Notes: generated from the letters alone by a model not told the origin. A stretch of 64,000 bases of DNA from Bdellovibrionaceae bacterium UBA1609 (GCA_002321895.1 DCMZ01000014.1:1-64000), one strand, 5' to 3'; positions 41,520-51,090 are shown, counted from the first letter of the stretch. A program made the numbers and translations.

Positions 41520-41554
41520 ATGCATAGCACTCAACTACAATCTGGATAAATTCA

Positions 41555-42052
41555 ATGAGTATAGAAATCAGAAAAGCGCAGACCGATGACCATCTACAGA
41601 TCTGGGAGATTTTTAGAGACGTCATAAAGTCAGGAGATACTTATGTGTTTTCGCCAGACTCCACTCAGGAGCAAGGCTTGCAAAATTGGGTGGGCCCCAA
41701 GTTTCATACCTATGTGGCCTGTGAAAGCAACAGCATCCTTGGCACCTATATCATAAAGCAGAATCAACCCGACCTGGGTTCGCACGTAGCCAATGCTTCT
41801 TATATGGTTGCCCCTAAGGCCCAAGGAAAGGGTATTGGTAAACTCATGGCACAACATTCTTTAGAGGTGGCAAAGCGCTTAGGGTTTAAGGCCATGCAAT
41901 TTAACATTGTTGTTTCTACAAATGAGATTGCCGTCAATCTATGGAAAAAATTGGGTTTTGAAATCATTGGAACCATACCCAAAGGCTTTAACCACAAAGA
42001 CCTAGGCTATGTGGATGCTTACATAATGTATCAAAAGCTAATGGATTTTTAG
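41555..42052 (+). CDS. GNAT acetyltransferase
   Basis: A 165-residue protein: IEIRKAQTDDHLQIWEIFRD, motif A SYMVAPKAQGKGIGKLMAQH, and FNIVVSTNEIAVNLWKKLGF then EIIGTIPKGFNHK. The layout resembles phosphinothricin/general GNATs (YhbS and PAT relatives). Substrate unknown. It starts 35 bases after the Nudix gene on the same strand, so they are likely co-transcribed. Confidence 0.85.
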   Translation: MSIEIRKAQTDDHLQIWEIFRDVIKSGDTYVFSPDSTQEQGLQNWVGPKFHTYVACESNSILGTYIIKQNQPDLGSHVANASYMVAPKAQGKGIGKLMAQHSLEVAKRLGFKAMQFNIVVSTNEIAVNLWKKLGFEIIGTIPKGFNHKDLGYVDAYIMYQKLMDF

Positions 42053-42148
42053 TGGTGGACTTGGAAAAGCAAAATTGATTGTCTCATTCCAAGACAACTT
42101 CATAATTTAGAGGGTCATTTACTAGAGTTAACGTATAATTAAATTTCT

Positions 42149-43189
42149 ATGAAGTACATGGTCGTCCTTTTATCATTTGTGCTTTTTGGGTGCTTGGACA
42201 GCCCTATGAAAGCGAGCTCGGATATAGAAACGCCTCAATCTGATGAAGAAGTGGTGGACAGCCCATCCTGCACCAATCCCTATGAAGACTTTGTGTTACC
42301 TGAAAGAGGAACTCCGGAACCTTGCTCTCCTGACAACTCCGGAGTGGAGGACATTACCTTGGTGAGTGATGCCTCCGGTTCCAGTTTCACCTTTAAAGTT
42401 TATACCCCACCTGGATATGACTGTAGTGATCAAGAGTATCCGGTTTCTCTTTTCTTACATGGGGTGAATGGCGATCCTTCAGTTATCAATCGAGTTTTGC
42501 CATCTCTCATTGAGTCCATGGAAAAAGGCATAGTAGGACCCTTTATCATTGTAGCGCCGGACGGGTACTTAAATACCATGTGGGCCGACAATGCCGCTGG
42601 AGATAAAACAGCAGAGTCCGATGCCATAAATCAGATCCTTCCCTACATCGATGCCAACTATAGAACTCTTGAAGATCGTAAGTTTCGGGCCGTACAAGGT
42701 TACTCCATGGGTGGATTTGGAGCTATGGAATGGGCAACCAAGTTTCCGGAACTATTTTTCGCCGGCATCAACTACGATGGCGCTTTACATGATTGGGATA
42801 CTTTAAACTCTACCGCTGCCACCGTAAATGCTGGAGCTCCGGACGAATTTGACTTCGACGAAGACAATTTTCTCCCCTATTCTCCCTACGTCAACTCAGC
42901 TCTTAACGCTGACACCATCATAGAACTGGATCTAGTTTTACGAAGTGTGGTTGGATTGTTAGATGATAAAAACCAGATGTTCCGTGACCAGCTCATATCA
43001 TTGGGGATATGGGAGTTCGGAACAGATTATTATATGGATACCGACTGTGCTCATAACCTAGAATGCCTTTTAGGCTTAGATGCTGACCAACCAGGCAAAG
43101 AAGCTAACGCCACTGGCCGAGGTGAGGATATGTGGGAGCTACTCTGGGACACAATGGAAGATTCCTTAGAAGCTTCGAACTGCCCCTAG
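42149..43189 (+). CDS. lipoprotein alpha/beta-hydrolase (esterase D/PHB-type)
   Basis: A 346-residue protein with signal and lipobox (VLLSFVLFGC, Cys15). After an acidic linker the domain shows KVYTPPGYDCSDQEYPVSLF, then LHGVNGD (oxyanion), the nucleophile elbow GYSMGG in QGYSMGGFGAMEWATKFPEL, and a late CAHNLECLLG with the candidate His. This is the esterase-D/feruloyl-esterase/Ig-like hydrolase plan. It probably hydrolyses esters of polymers or lipids at the cell surface. The stop directly precedes repeat D1. Confidence 0.8.
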   Translation: MKYMVVLLSFVLFGCLDSPMKASSDIETPQSDEEVVDSPSCTNPYEDFVLPERGTPEPCSPDNSGVEDITLVSDASGSSFTFKVYTPPGYDCSDQEYPVSLFLHGVNGDPSVINRVLPSLIESMEKGIVGPFIIVAPDGYLNTMWADNAAGDKTAESDAINQILPYIDANYRTLEDRKFRAVQGYSMGGFGAMEWATKFPELFFAGINYDGALHDWDTLNSTAATVNAGAPDEFDFDEDNFLPYSPYVNSALNADTIIELDLVLRSVVGLLDDKNQMFRDQLISLGIWEFGTDYYMDTDCAHNLECLLGLDADQPGKEANATGRGEDMWELLWDTMEDSLEASNCP

Positions 43190-43242
43190 AGGTACGGACT
43201 CAACTGTCCCTAAAGACACTCTGAACATGTGTGTCCATACCT
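43190..43242 (+). repeat. palindromic element D1
   Basis: AGGTACGGACTCA on the left and TGTGTCCATACCT on the right form imperfect arms around about 27 bases. It shares GGTACGGAC and GAACA-GTGTGTCC with D2 and D3. It starts one base after the esterase stop. Confidence 0.6.
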
Positions 43243-43332
43243 ATTTCGCATTTTTTTACATAGTTTTTCCCTTATTGAACTAGAGCATTTTTCCAGTTTT
43301 ACTTTTTTGGCTCTACTTCATAAAATTAAGGA

Positions 43333-43626
43333 ATGAAAAGCTTAGTACAATGTTTAAAACAATTAAAAGAAGATGGTTATAATAAAAATCTCTCTATAAA
43401 AAACGAACTACTTTATACGAGTGACAAGATATTTTTACCAACACCTCAATTGACTATTGATCAAACTTACCGAATTGAGGAAGATTCTGATCCCACACAC
43501 CAATCCATTGTGTATGCAATCTCCTGTAAAGCACCCGATGTCAAAGGTGTGCTCGTTAACAGCTATGGTCCCTATTCCGAGTCGGACAAAGACAACCTGA
43601 TTAATCAAATAAGCTCCGCTATTTAA
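43333..43626 (+). CDS. small conserved protein, sometimes called PRPP synthetase-like
   Basis: A 97-residue cytoplasmic protein with QTYRIEEDSDPTHQSIVYAI then CKAPDVKGVLVNSYGPYSES. This matches a small widespread family (Y-R-x-E-x-x-S/x-D-P-x-x-x-x-x-x-Y-A-I, then K-G-x-L-V-x-x-Y-G) often labelled phosphoribosylpyrophosphate synthetase without support; it is much too short to be one. Its function is unknown. Confidence 0.55.
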   Translation: MKSLVQCLKQLKEDGYNKNLSIKNELLYTSDKIFLPTPQLTIDQTYRIEEDSDPTHQSIVYAISCKAPDVKGVLVNSYGPYSESDKDNLINQISSAI

Positions 43627-43768
43627 TGTGATTGATATGTGCACTCCTATACCTTAGATCGCTCCATATCCGTATCAAAGTGACACGCAGTCGCTAATCT
43701 CTTGGTCCAATTTCGCCGATATCAATACGATATGATAAAATAAATACGACCTCTCTTGAAGGATTGTT

Positions 43769-46726
43769 TTGAGACTGTTGAGACCAGCTTTTGCTATCTT
43801 TTCACTTTTGTCATTGGTTTTGATTTTCCAAAACTGCGGGCTTGGGTTTAAAGTCAATGAATATGACGATTCTGCCAGCAATAATCTCGGCGGCTCAGAT
43901 ACCGAAAAATTAGAAGAATTATTAATTCCTTCACTCACGCTTTTTAATTTCGGATCAATCACCTCCCGAATACCTACTCCTACAAGAGAGCTGGACAATA
44001 GCTTTCCTCCAAGTTCGCCGAGTACGAACTTTTTAGAAGGTCAGGTGTATTTGCCTCCAGCTCCCCCACAACAGTCATTGAGAGATTTGCATAATATTAA
44101 TCCTAATACTGAGGTAGATTTTACCCGCCCCACCTTACCTCCAATGCGATCCACTATTGATGGACGAGTAGGAGTGAACCTCAGAGCCAAAGGCCATCCA
44201 GATAGCATCGTTCTTACATTTAATTTATTTAAACCAGAAGCTCTCGAAGAACCTCTTTATAAGGCATCCAAAGAAATTCATAAATCTTTATACGATTCCG
44301 CCACTATTCATGAAATTAGTGAACACTCAGATGGTGCACCCTCATTATTCAGCTACTCCGAAATGTTTGCCCATTCGGGGTTTCATGGTGGTCGTCCTCA
44401 TTATGCGATTTGTGATGCAAAAGATAAGGCGACTACAAATCCGTACCGATGTGGAGATTCGAATGATTGCTATCGTTTTCACTTAGTCACCTTCCAAAGC
44501 TCATCGACCTCCAATCAAGTGGCCGCTTTCTCTAGAGAAGTGGAAATAGAGATCTCTAACCCAAAAACTTCACTAGCGGCTATTGATCGAATAACTCCCC
44601 TTGGGAACCAATTGAACGGAACCATTTGGGGAGACCCCAATTGTGATCAAGACTGTTCCAGCGAAACCATGCTTGAACCCATGTTTACTTCTGACGGTAG
44701 ACTTTTAGTTTTTAGAACAGATAAAACTAACTTTGATCCCCAGGACTCCAAATATGCTTTCATTTCTACCGACAGCGAAGCTTGTGATATAACTCAGTTT
44801 TCTGAACGCAGAACTATTTCTCACGCCCCGTACGATTCAGATATCAACTCCCGATATGGTTTTGCCAAGAAGCCTTTTAAGGATCCCCAAGGAAAGGTAA
44901 TCCCTGACAATGTAATAATGGAAGGGACCTATCCGTGGGTGGATAGGGAAGGAAAAAATCTTTTTATGTTTGTAAACAACCGAACCAACACACGAGTGCA
45001 AGGAGATTTAGAAAAAACCATATACGAAACCAAGCACTCCATCGAAATGATGGGTATCACAGATGAAGAATATTGGTGCCGCGATGCCATGGATAAAAGT
45101 TTCAGTCCTGGAAGTCCAAAAAACGTCAGAGCCACAGAATCTTTTGCAGGTTTGCGCTTTCTAACTCTGGCAGGAGAATGGACGAACGGCAAAATGGTGA
45201 GCGTCGACAGCCTTTTAAACCCCTTTGATTTTGGTCATTTTTATGGAAACAAATGCTCCCAATTTTTACGATTGTACAGCAGCGGTCAGGAATGGATTCG
45301 TCTCTCCGGCAGTCGTTTTGTAGGATACACGAATCTGCCCGAGGGGCGAAAATATATTGGAATTACTGGCAATAGCCACTTTATCGACTCCCCTGAAAAC
45401 CTTTTTCATCGATACAAAAATCTAAAACCATACTCAAACAAGGATATGGTTTGGACTATGCAGACGGGGCGAGTCACACAGGACCTTGCCTTTGATGAAT
45501 ATGTATCACCTTATGTTTTTATTTATTCCGATATGTCAGGAAGTTTAAGCTTCGGGTCAGATGGACTTTTTAAGTACCAAGATGGATATCAAAAAGAGAC
45601 TCAATCTATCGATGAAAATCAGCGAAGACTTCAAAACTCATCCACTTCGGAAATTATGGACATTCCTAGTTATGGATCCATCAAAGGGCCCGGGAGAATT
45701 GAACCCGTTGCCTTGGGCGGAATTGTTGGAAAAGGGTTTTATCTCTCCGAAAATTCAGAGCTAACATACCCTGTGGAGCAAACCACTAAAAACCAAAATC
45801 AATTTTCAAATCGACCTTTGCATGCCTCTTTGTTCGTGGCCCCTAGTAATATTGAAGATACCCCCTTACCACTTATTACTTTTCCGAATGATTCCGTTTT
45901 ACAAATTTCTAGGCACAAAGTTGTGTTAATTGATAATACCGGTGAGATCCTACTAACAGCTGTACTTCCGAAAGATTTATCCTTTGAAAATGGAAATTTT
46001 TCCCATATCACTCTCATCAATGAAACTCCTAAAAGATTGATTAAGATTTTGATTAATGGAAATCCAATATTTGTCGCTGAAAACTTTGACGTGCCCTTAA
46101 TGTCAGAAGGGGCCGAAATTAAACTTGGCAGTCAATCCAGGGACTCACTCGCTGGTTGGATCGATGAGTTTAAAGTTATATTTGAAAACCCCAATTATGA
46201 ATCAATTTGTAATCACGCATTTGGAACCATGGTGCATGTTACCAATGAAGCTTCTCAAAGCATTAAGAATCGGACGCAATTTTTCCTTGAAAGCGAAAAG
46301 CAAATTTTAATTCAGCAATTGACTCATGGACAGGCTGACCTACGCCCGCTTTGTTTGACCGACTATAATGATCCTAAAGGGATTGTATATTTTGATCTTC
46401 CCGAAAATGTCATTAGCCTGCGAGATTCTATTTTATCTCCAGAAGGACATGCCGTGTTTAATGAGAATTTACCTAGCTTTACTAGAAACTCATTTTGTCT
46501 AAACTGTCATACAGCTAGTTCAACCGGGAAGTTGGCATTAGACGCCTTGAATGAAGGCCAAGTTCCCAGTGAGTTTGATGTGCGCAGGCGTCCCAGTGCT
46601 CCACCGCAATACACCAGTGGTTTTATTCCTAAATGGATAAATGAAGAGTCCTCACCAAGCCATACCGTGGGAAGCCAACAGATGTTTTTTACAGACTACC
46701 TCAAGGCGACCAGCGATTCGCCTTAG
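43769..46726 (+). CDS. 985-residue lipoprotein with LamG-like and CxxCH motifs
   Basis: TTG start after GAAGGA; signal and lipobox VLIFQNC (Cys23). Residues about 130-660 are beta-rich with repeated acidic, aromatic segments (a possible propeller or surface domain). Residues about 680-830 resemble a LamG/concanavalin fold (GSQSRDSLAGWIDEFKV). A single CLNCH at 910-914 is a heme c attachment motif, or a chance CxxCH. Near it lies FDVRRRPSAPPQYTSGFIPK. Long exported lipoproteins of this kind could bind or modify prey or polymer surfaces; that is inference. Element D2 follows the stop. Confidence 0.75.
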   Translation: MRLLRPAFAIFSLLSLVLIFQNCGLGFKVNEYDDSASNNLGGSDTEKLEELLIPSLTLFNFGSITSRIPTPTRELDNSFPPSSPSTNFLEGQVYLPPAPPQQSLRDLHNINPNTEVDFTRPTLPPMRSTIDGRVGVNLRAKGHPDSIVLTFNLFKPEALEEPLYKASKEIHKSLYDSATIHEISEHSDGAPSLFSYSEMFAHSGFHGGRPHYAICDAKDKATTNPYRCGDSNDCYRFHLVTFQSSSTSNQVAAFSREVEIEISNPKTSLAAIDRITPLGNQLNGTIWGDPNCDQDCSSETMLEPMFTSDGRLLVFRTDKTNFDPQDSKYAFISTDSEACDITQFSERRTISHAPYDSDINSRYGFAKKPFKDPQGKVIPDNVIMEGTYPWVDREGKNLFMFVNNRTNTRVQGDLEKTIYETKHSIEMMGITDEEYWCRDAMDKSFSPGSPKNVRATESFAGLRFLTLAGEWTNGKMVSVDSLLNPFDFGHFYGNKCSQFLRLYSSGQEWIRLSGSRFVGYTNLPEGRKYIGITGNSHFIDSPENLFHRYKNLKPYSNKDMVWTMQTGRVTQDLAFDEYVSPYVFIYSDMSGSLSFGSDGLFKYQDGYQKETQSIDENQRRLQNSSTSEIMDIPSYGSIKGPGRIEPVALGGIVGKGFYLSENSELTYPVEQTTKNQNQFSNRPLHASLFVAPSNIEDTPLPLITFPNDSVLQISRHKVVLIDNTGEILLTAVLPKDLSFENGNFSHITLINETPKRLIKILINGNPIFVAENFDVPLMSEGAEIKLGSQSRDSLAGWIDEFKVIFENPNYESICNHAFGTMVHVTNEASQSIKNRTQFFLESEKQILIQQLTHGQADLRPLCLTDYNDPKGIVYFDLPENVISLRDSILSPEGHAVFNENLPSFTRNSFCLNCHTASSTGKLALDALNEGQVPSEFDVRRRPSAPPQYTSGFIPKWINEESSPSHTVGSQQMFFTDYLKATSDSP

Positions 46727-46733
46727 AGTTAGA

Positions 46734-46784
46734 AGTACGGACACACTTATCCGGTGTGCCTACCCGAACAAGTGTACCCATTCC
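46734..46784 (+). repeat. palindromic element D2
   Basis: AGTACGGACACACTTATCCG on the left and AACAAGTGTACCCATTCC on the right: a decayed D element with the same end motif as D1 and D3. It separates convergent genes. Confidence 0.5.
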
Positions 46785-46785
46785 G

Positions 46786-47622
46786 TTACCAAGCCTTTTT
46801 AAAATCTTCGGTGTATTGATTAAGTCCACGGGGTTTTCGGCCCAAAATCTTTTCCACTTCGTCGGTAAGGCCCGCATTGTATCCCTCACGTAAGAATCCA
46901 AAAATAAGCAGCATAAAGTCTACGTAATCCTCAGGAAGACCGGCACCCAGAAGGCCCGCCTTTAGTACTTCTGGCTCGATCTCCTCATAAGTCACTTCAC
47001 GACTCACAACATTCGAGATCGCTTGAGCCACCTCACTATGATCGACAGCGTCCAAGCCCGATAGATTGAAAGCCTGATTGTCAAATTCATCAGTGGTTAG
47101 AAGTGTCGCGGCCACAGCAGCAATATCTCGCGCGTCAATAAAACTCACCTTTACATTTCCTGCAGGAAGTAGAATTTTATTTTGCTCCACAATTCCCTGT
47201 ACCCAAAAGGTATTAAAGTTCTGATAAAACCAATTAGGGCGAATGATATTGTAGGTTAATCCTGATTGTTCCAGTTCTACTTCAGCTCTTCTAAATGGCG
47301 ATTCTGGATCCGCATCTGCACCCATAGCCGTCATTAGAACCACCTTCTTTAAACCTCTACGTTTTGCCTCCTGTATTAATGGAGACAATACAGAATATTG
47401 ATCTGCCACTCCCGGTGGAGACAATAAGTAAGCTTTATCAATTCCCTCGAAGGCCTGCTTCACTCCTTCACCCGTTACTAAGTTAAGTTGCACCTGATGA
47501 GATGAGGTAGGTTTACGGCTGGTGGCCTGAACCACCTCAACATCTTTATTTTGTAGTTCTTGAACAAGAGATGATCCCACAGTTCCTGATGCGCCAATCA
47601 CTAATACTTTTTCTTTAGACAT
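46786..47622 (-). CDS. NmrA-like NAD(P)-binding protein
   Basis: A 278-residue protein with the atypical short-chain dehydrogenase/NmrA plan: nucleotide-binding VLVIGASGTVGSSLVQEL, then KVVLMTAMGADADPESPFRR, LTYNIIRPNWFYQNFNTFWV and VKVSFIDARDIAAVAATLL. It lacks a catalytic YxxxK, like NmrA and redox sensors or NAD(P)H:quinone-type isomerases (QOR2-like). It probably senses or reduces through NAD(P)H. It is divergent from a LysR gene whose promoter carries a palindrome, so LysR control is likely. Confidence 0.85.
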   Translation of the reverse strand: MSKEKVLVIGASGTVGSSLVQELQNKDVEVVQATSRKPTSSHQVQLNLVTGEGVKQAFEGIDKAYLLSPPGVADQYSVLSPLIQEAKRRGLKKVVLMTAMGADADPESPFRRAEVELEQSGLTYNIIRPNWFYQNFNTFWVQGIVEQNKILLPAGNVKVSFIDARDIAAVAATLLTTDEFDNQAFNLSGLDAVDHSEVAQAISNVVSREVTYEEIEPEVLKAGLLGAGLPEDYVDFMLLIFGFLREGYNAGLTDEVEKILGRKPRGLNQYTEDFKKAW

Positions 47623-47662
47623 GTTAAATCCTTTCGTCGCAGGCCCTATGACCTGTTGATAG

Positions 47663-47733
47663 ATCTATTATCGTCGATTTTCCGATTGTTGATTAGATGC
47701 ACCTTTTGAATTACACTGTTTCTATATGGAAAC
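47663..47733. promoter_or_regulatory. LysR promoter: shared motif and start-codon palindrome
   Basis: GTTTC (47718-47722) and GAAAC (47729-47733) are inverted around TATATG, overlapping the LysR start codon. ATCTATTATCGTC at 47663-47675 nearly matches ATCTATTATCGAC at 63022-63034, in the promoter of another divergent LysR gene. A common regulator class or a common ancestor could explain it. Confidence 0.35.
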
Positions 47734-48625
47734 AATTGATCTCGAGCTTATACGTATTTTTGTCAAAGTTATCCAGCAAGGCAGCTTCTCTAAAGCATCG
47801 ATTATATTAGGTATTCCTAAATCTACGGTGAGTAAGTCGGTCACCAAACTAGAAGAGACCCTAGGAACCAAACTTCTACTCAGAACAACCCGCAGCCAAT
47901 CTCTAACATCTTCAGGCCGACTGTTTTATGAGACCTGCTTGGAGCCCATTCAAGTTCTTGAGGACGCGCAGAGATCCATGACCGGACAAGATAGTATAGT
48001 TTCGGGAAACATTAAGATCACCGCCCCCGAGGACATAGGCTATCAAATCGTGTCCCCCATTGTTGGAGAGTTAACCCAGAAGTATCCAGAGCTCACCTTT
48101 GAAATGCACTTCACAAATTCCATTGTGGACTTAATCGCCGATGGTTTTGACCTCGCCGTCCGAATTGGACCCTTGCGAGAGAGTAACCTTAAGGCAAGGA
48201 AAATTGGAAACCTCGACATGTCCCTAGTGGCGGCTGATTCCTATCTCAAAAAACATCCGCCCATTTTAAAACCAAAAGATCTAGAGAATCATGATGTGCT
48301 GATGCTCCCGCCAGTCAGTAGTAAGAACTATTGGTCACTGGTAAAAGGTAAAACTCAAGTAAAAGTCCCCGTTAAAACGCGATTGGTAAGTAATCAAATT
48401 ACAAGTCTTCTCTACTCTGCCGCCGCAGGCGGAGGGATTACTCTGGCACCCGCCTTCTTATGCAGAAATCTATTAGAAGAAAAAGGACTTATTCGAGTGC
48501 TGCCCGAGTGGAAAATTAAGGGTATACCTATTTCATTGGTTTCACCCATTGCCACTTCATCCTCTGCACGCTTGAAAATTGTGAGTGATGCTTTGTTTGA
48601 TACTATTTCTTCCAGACTCAATTAA
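47726..48625 (+). CDS. LysR-family transcriptional regulator
   Basis: A 299-residue protein. HTH: IRIFVKVIQQGSFSKASIIL then GIPKSTVSKSVTKLEETLGT and KLLLRTTRSQSLTSSG. The effector domain begins near residue 90 (SGNIKITAPEDIGYQIVSPI) with the AVRIGPLRESNLKARKIG loop seen in the branch that regulates divergent oxidoreductases. It is closely similar in layout to the LysR at 63100. It is divergent from the NmrA-like gene across about 100 bases. The effector is unknown, though quinones or electrophiles are common for this branch; that is inference. Confidence 0.9.
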   Translation: METIDLELIRIFVKVIQQGSFSKASIILGIPKSTVSKSVTKLEETLGTKLLLRTTRSQSLTSSGRLFYETCLEPIQVLEDAQRSMTGQDSIVSGNIKITAPEDIGYQIVSPIVGELTQKYPELTFEMHFTNSIVDLIADGFDLAVRIGPLRESNLKARKIGNLDMSLVAADSYLKKHPPILKPKDLENHDVLMLPPVSSKNYWSLVKGKTQVKVPVKTRLVSNQITSLLYSAAAGGGITLAPAFLCRNLLEEKGLIRVLPEWKIKGIPISLVSPIATSSSARLKIVSDALFDTISSRLN

Positions 48626-48681
48626 AAGGTACGGACAAATCTATTCAGCGTACTGTTCCCAACAAGTGTGTCCGTACCTTT
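48625..48681 (+). repeat. palindromic element D3
   Basis: AAAGGTACGGACA (48625-48637) and TGTCCGTACCTTT (48669-48681) are 13-bp perfect inverted arms around 31 bases. It lies between the LysR stop and the convergent RsgA stop, so it may act as a two-way terminator. Confidence 0.75.
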
Positions 48682-48684
48682 AAG

Positions 48685-49716
48685 TTATCTTTTTGATTTT
48701 TTAATTTCTCGGACCAGACGACTCACCTTCTTCCAACGCTTTTTTGCATTGGCCATATCGGCTTTGTCCATTTTACGTTTTACGTGGTCGGCCTCTCTTT
48801 GAAGCTTTAAGTAGCTTTCCCACTCTCCAACATCTAATGCTCCTGAATCCAAGGCTTCCTGTATGGCACAGCCCGGCTCGGTCTCATGGTGGCAGTTTGA
48901 GAATTTACATTGCTGAGAAAGCTCCTCAATCAATGGGAACGCACCTACCACATCATCGGCATCGCCAAATATTTGCACCTCACGCACACCGGGCGTATCG
49001 ATAATCAGTCCGTGCCCATCCACCACAAACATCTGTCTCGCGGTGGTGGTGTGCCGTCCTTTAGCATCATCCTCTCGTATGCCACTGGTGAGTTGAACTT
49101 CCTCACCCATGATTCGATTCACTAGGCTGGACTTTCCCACACCTGATGATCCAACAAATACAGAAGTACTACCCTCTGGCATGAGTTCTAGCACCTTCGC
49201 CATACCTGAATCATTGACGATGCTTGTACCAATGACCTTCAGCTGTAGTTTGTCTTCTATCTCTCGAACTAGATCCGATGAATTCTCCACCAAGTCCGTC
49301 TTTGATAAAATAACCACTGGCTCCGCTCCCCCTTTTCGAACAAGGAGTATAAACCGGTGTAAACGGTTGAGTTTAAAATCCAAATTCGCTGAGGTAACTA
49401 TAAACACAGTATCAACGTTGGCAGCCATTGGCTGTTCGCCACGATCCGTCCAGCGAGCCAGTATAGAAGATCTTGTCAAAACCTCTTTCACTAATCTTGC
49501 TGGCTCGCCCTGCTCGTCCTCAAACTCCGGGGTGGTAAGGACCCAGTCTCCAACGACAGGCAGATCCTCTAAACTTCCAGGTATATGTAAATTGATTTCA
49601 CCTTTTTCGGTCAATGCCCTCATATGGGAACGATGAACCGCAGTGACTCTCGCAAGGGATGAAACATCTATGTCTTGATGCATATCAGATGGCCATCCCA
49701 ATGTTTTTAAATTCAT
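48685..49716 (-). CDS. rsgA: ribosome small subunit-dependent GTPase RsgA
   Basis: A 343-residue circularly permuted GTPase. An OB-fold occupies about 20-80. GTPase motifs follow in permuted order: SKTD (138-141, G4), GSSGVGKS (189-196, G1), RHTTTARQMF (G2 region) and DTPG (240-243, G3). The zinc site is Cys270, Cys275, His277, Cys283 in CKFSNCHHETEPGC. RsgA helps 30S subunit maturation at the decoding centre. The C-terminus is a Lys-rich helical tail. It stands alone on its strand, with the LysR and D3 repeat beyond its end. The stretch 49717-49920 upstream holds no clear gene. Confidence 0.95.
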   Translation of the reverse strand: MNLKTLGWPSDMHQDIDVSSLARVTAVHRSHMRALTEKGEINLHIPGSLEDLPVVGDWVLTTPEFEDEQGEPARLVKEVLTRSSILARWTDRGEQPMAANVDTVFIVTSANLDFKLNRLHRFILLVRKGGAEPVVILSKTDLVENSSDLVREIEDKLQLKVIGTSIVNDSGMAKVLELMPEGSTSVFVGSSGVGKSSLVNRIMGEEVQLTSGIREDDAKGRHTTTARQMFVVDGHGLIIDTPGVREVQIFGDADDVVGAFPLIEELSQQCKFSNCHHETEPGCAIQEALDSGALDVGEWESYLKLQREADHVKRKMDKADMANAKKRWKKVSRLVREIKKSKR

Positions 49717-49920
49717 TGAGAACTCCTAAATATCAAAATTTATTAGAAAATAATTATTGGATGGCCTGAGAGGCCAAAGAAAGATTTTGAACTACAATCA
49801 TAATGACCTCCTTTGAGGACTCTAATTATCTCAGCCAAAGCTCACGGAGTCAAACTATTGGATACTCGAAACGTATTCAGACTCACTGAAGCGGTCGAGA
49901 CTCAACCGAACACCACAACC

Positions 49921-50457
49921 CTAGCCATTTTCTAATTCTTGATTTGGCATCAATAGATCTTCCAGAAAGAATGCCGTTAACTCATTACGATTATTTACTT
50001 TTGCTTTTTTGTATATTGATGAAGTTTGAACTCTAACTGTTTTCTCAGCGGTCTTTCGGAACATTGCAATTTCTCTGGTTGAAAACCCCTTAATCAACAT
50101 CAGTGCAATCTCTTTCTCACTCTTACTCAATCCCCACTGGCTAAACTGCCTATCCACTTCTTCGGAGAGACCCTGGATGAACTTTCCCGACTTTTCCTTC
50201 CAAAACTGTAAATCTTCTCTTGCTTGATTGAGAAGTCCCGAAATAGCTTTTTTCTGTAATTGAATTTTGCGCGTGAAGATAATCACTCCGACTGAACACA
50301 ACGCAATGATCACTGTCTCAATAAGAACATGGGACATACTGACCCCTTCGCTAAAGTCTTTAACCAAATCGAGGCCGGTTAAAATTGAGATGAGCAATAA
50401 AAGTAGTATGACCAACTGGGATTCGTTCATTGAAAGAGCATATAACAAACCTCCCAA
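49921..50457 (-). CDS. membrane-anchored LuxR-type HTH regulator
   Basis: A 178-residue protein with two TM helices (LVILLLLLISILTGLDLVKD and a later one near residue 45-65), a short coiled linker (KKAISGLLNQAREDLQFWKE), and a C-terminal LuxR/FixJ-type HTH (LSKSEKEIALMLIKGFSTRE, then TAEKTVRVQTSSIYKKA). A membrane-tied HTH could sense the envelope or lipid state. The start is unsure: TTG 50457 or ATG 50430. It is divergent from the DUF2231 membrane gene. Confidence 0.75.
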   Translation of the reverse strand: MGGLLYALSMNESQLVILLLLLISILTGLDLVKDFSEGVSMSHVLIETVIIALCSVGVIIFTRKIQLQKKAISGLLNQAREDLQFWKEKSGKFIQGLSEEVDRQFSQWGLSKSEKEIALMLIKGFSTREIAMFRKTAEKTVRVQTSSIYKKAKVNNRNELTAFFLEDLLMPNQELENG

Positions 50458-50553
50458 AATGAGAAATATTAATCATTTAGGTCATATGGCCAATATTCTA
50501 GGGATCCGCTTAAAGGTAAATTAAGTTCAGAAACTCATTGAAAGGAAACTTAC

Positions 50554-51090
50554 ATGTTCGAGAATATCCCCCTCCACCCTGCCATTGTGCATTTACCTAT
50601 AGGCCTAGTGCTTATATTACCTATTGTAACACTTATCCTGATGACCTTCTTCTTCCGTGGATCCATTTCTAAACAGATACTTCTGGTGATTGTAGCCCTT
50701 CACGGAGTGCTGGTCGGCTCTACCTATATAGCTCTTGAAACCGGCGAAAACGAAGAGCATGTGGTGGAAAAAGTCATTTCGGAGTCTCTCATTGAGGGCC
50801 ACGAAGAGCGAGCCGAATCCTTTATGGCGGGCACCGTTGTTGTTTTTTTGATGTCCCTAGCATTAATAGGCCACTCGTTAGGACTCCCACCAAAACCCGT
50901 ACTGAGTGTGGTTCTCTTGGGTCAGTTCGCCTTAGTTCTATTGGGCTACAAAGTAGGACATTCCGGCGGAGAGCTCGTCTATATTCATGGGGCTTCCCAG
51001 GTGTACACCTCAGCCAGTGGAACGGCCTCGGCGAACCAACCTATTCAGGAGCTCTTTTCTGAAAAAGAGGATCATCATGATGATGACTAG
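50554..51090 (+). CDS. DUF2231 membrane protein
   Basis: A 178-residue protein. The opening LHPAIVHLPIGLVLILPIVT with HP-x-x-x-H at the TM boundary is the DUF2231 hallmark, seen in cytochrome-like membrane proteins. Further His residues (LIEGHEER, VGHSGGELVYIHG) suggest heme or metal binding across four TMs. The C-terminus is acidic and His-rich (KEDHHDDD). Ribosome site GAAAGG. It follows the divergent LuxR-type gene by about 96 bases. Confidence 0.8.
   Translation: MFENIPLHPAIVHLPIGLVLILPIVTLILMTFFFRGSISKQILLVIVALHGVLVGSTYIALETGENEEHVVEKVISESLIEGHEERAESFMAGTVVVFLMSLALIGHSLGLPPKPVLSVVLLGQFALVLLGYKVGHSGGELVYIHGASQVYTSASGTASANQPIQELFSEKEDHHDDD

Noticed and set aside
49109..49636. 175-residue plus-strand ORF within rsgA
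   Set aside because: Low-complexity shadow of the RsgA coding frame.
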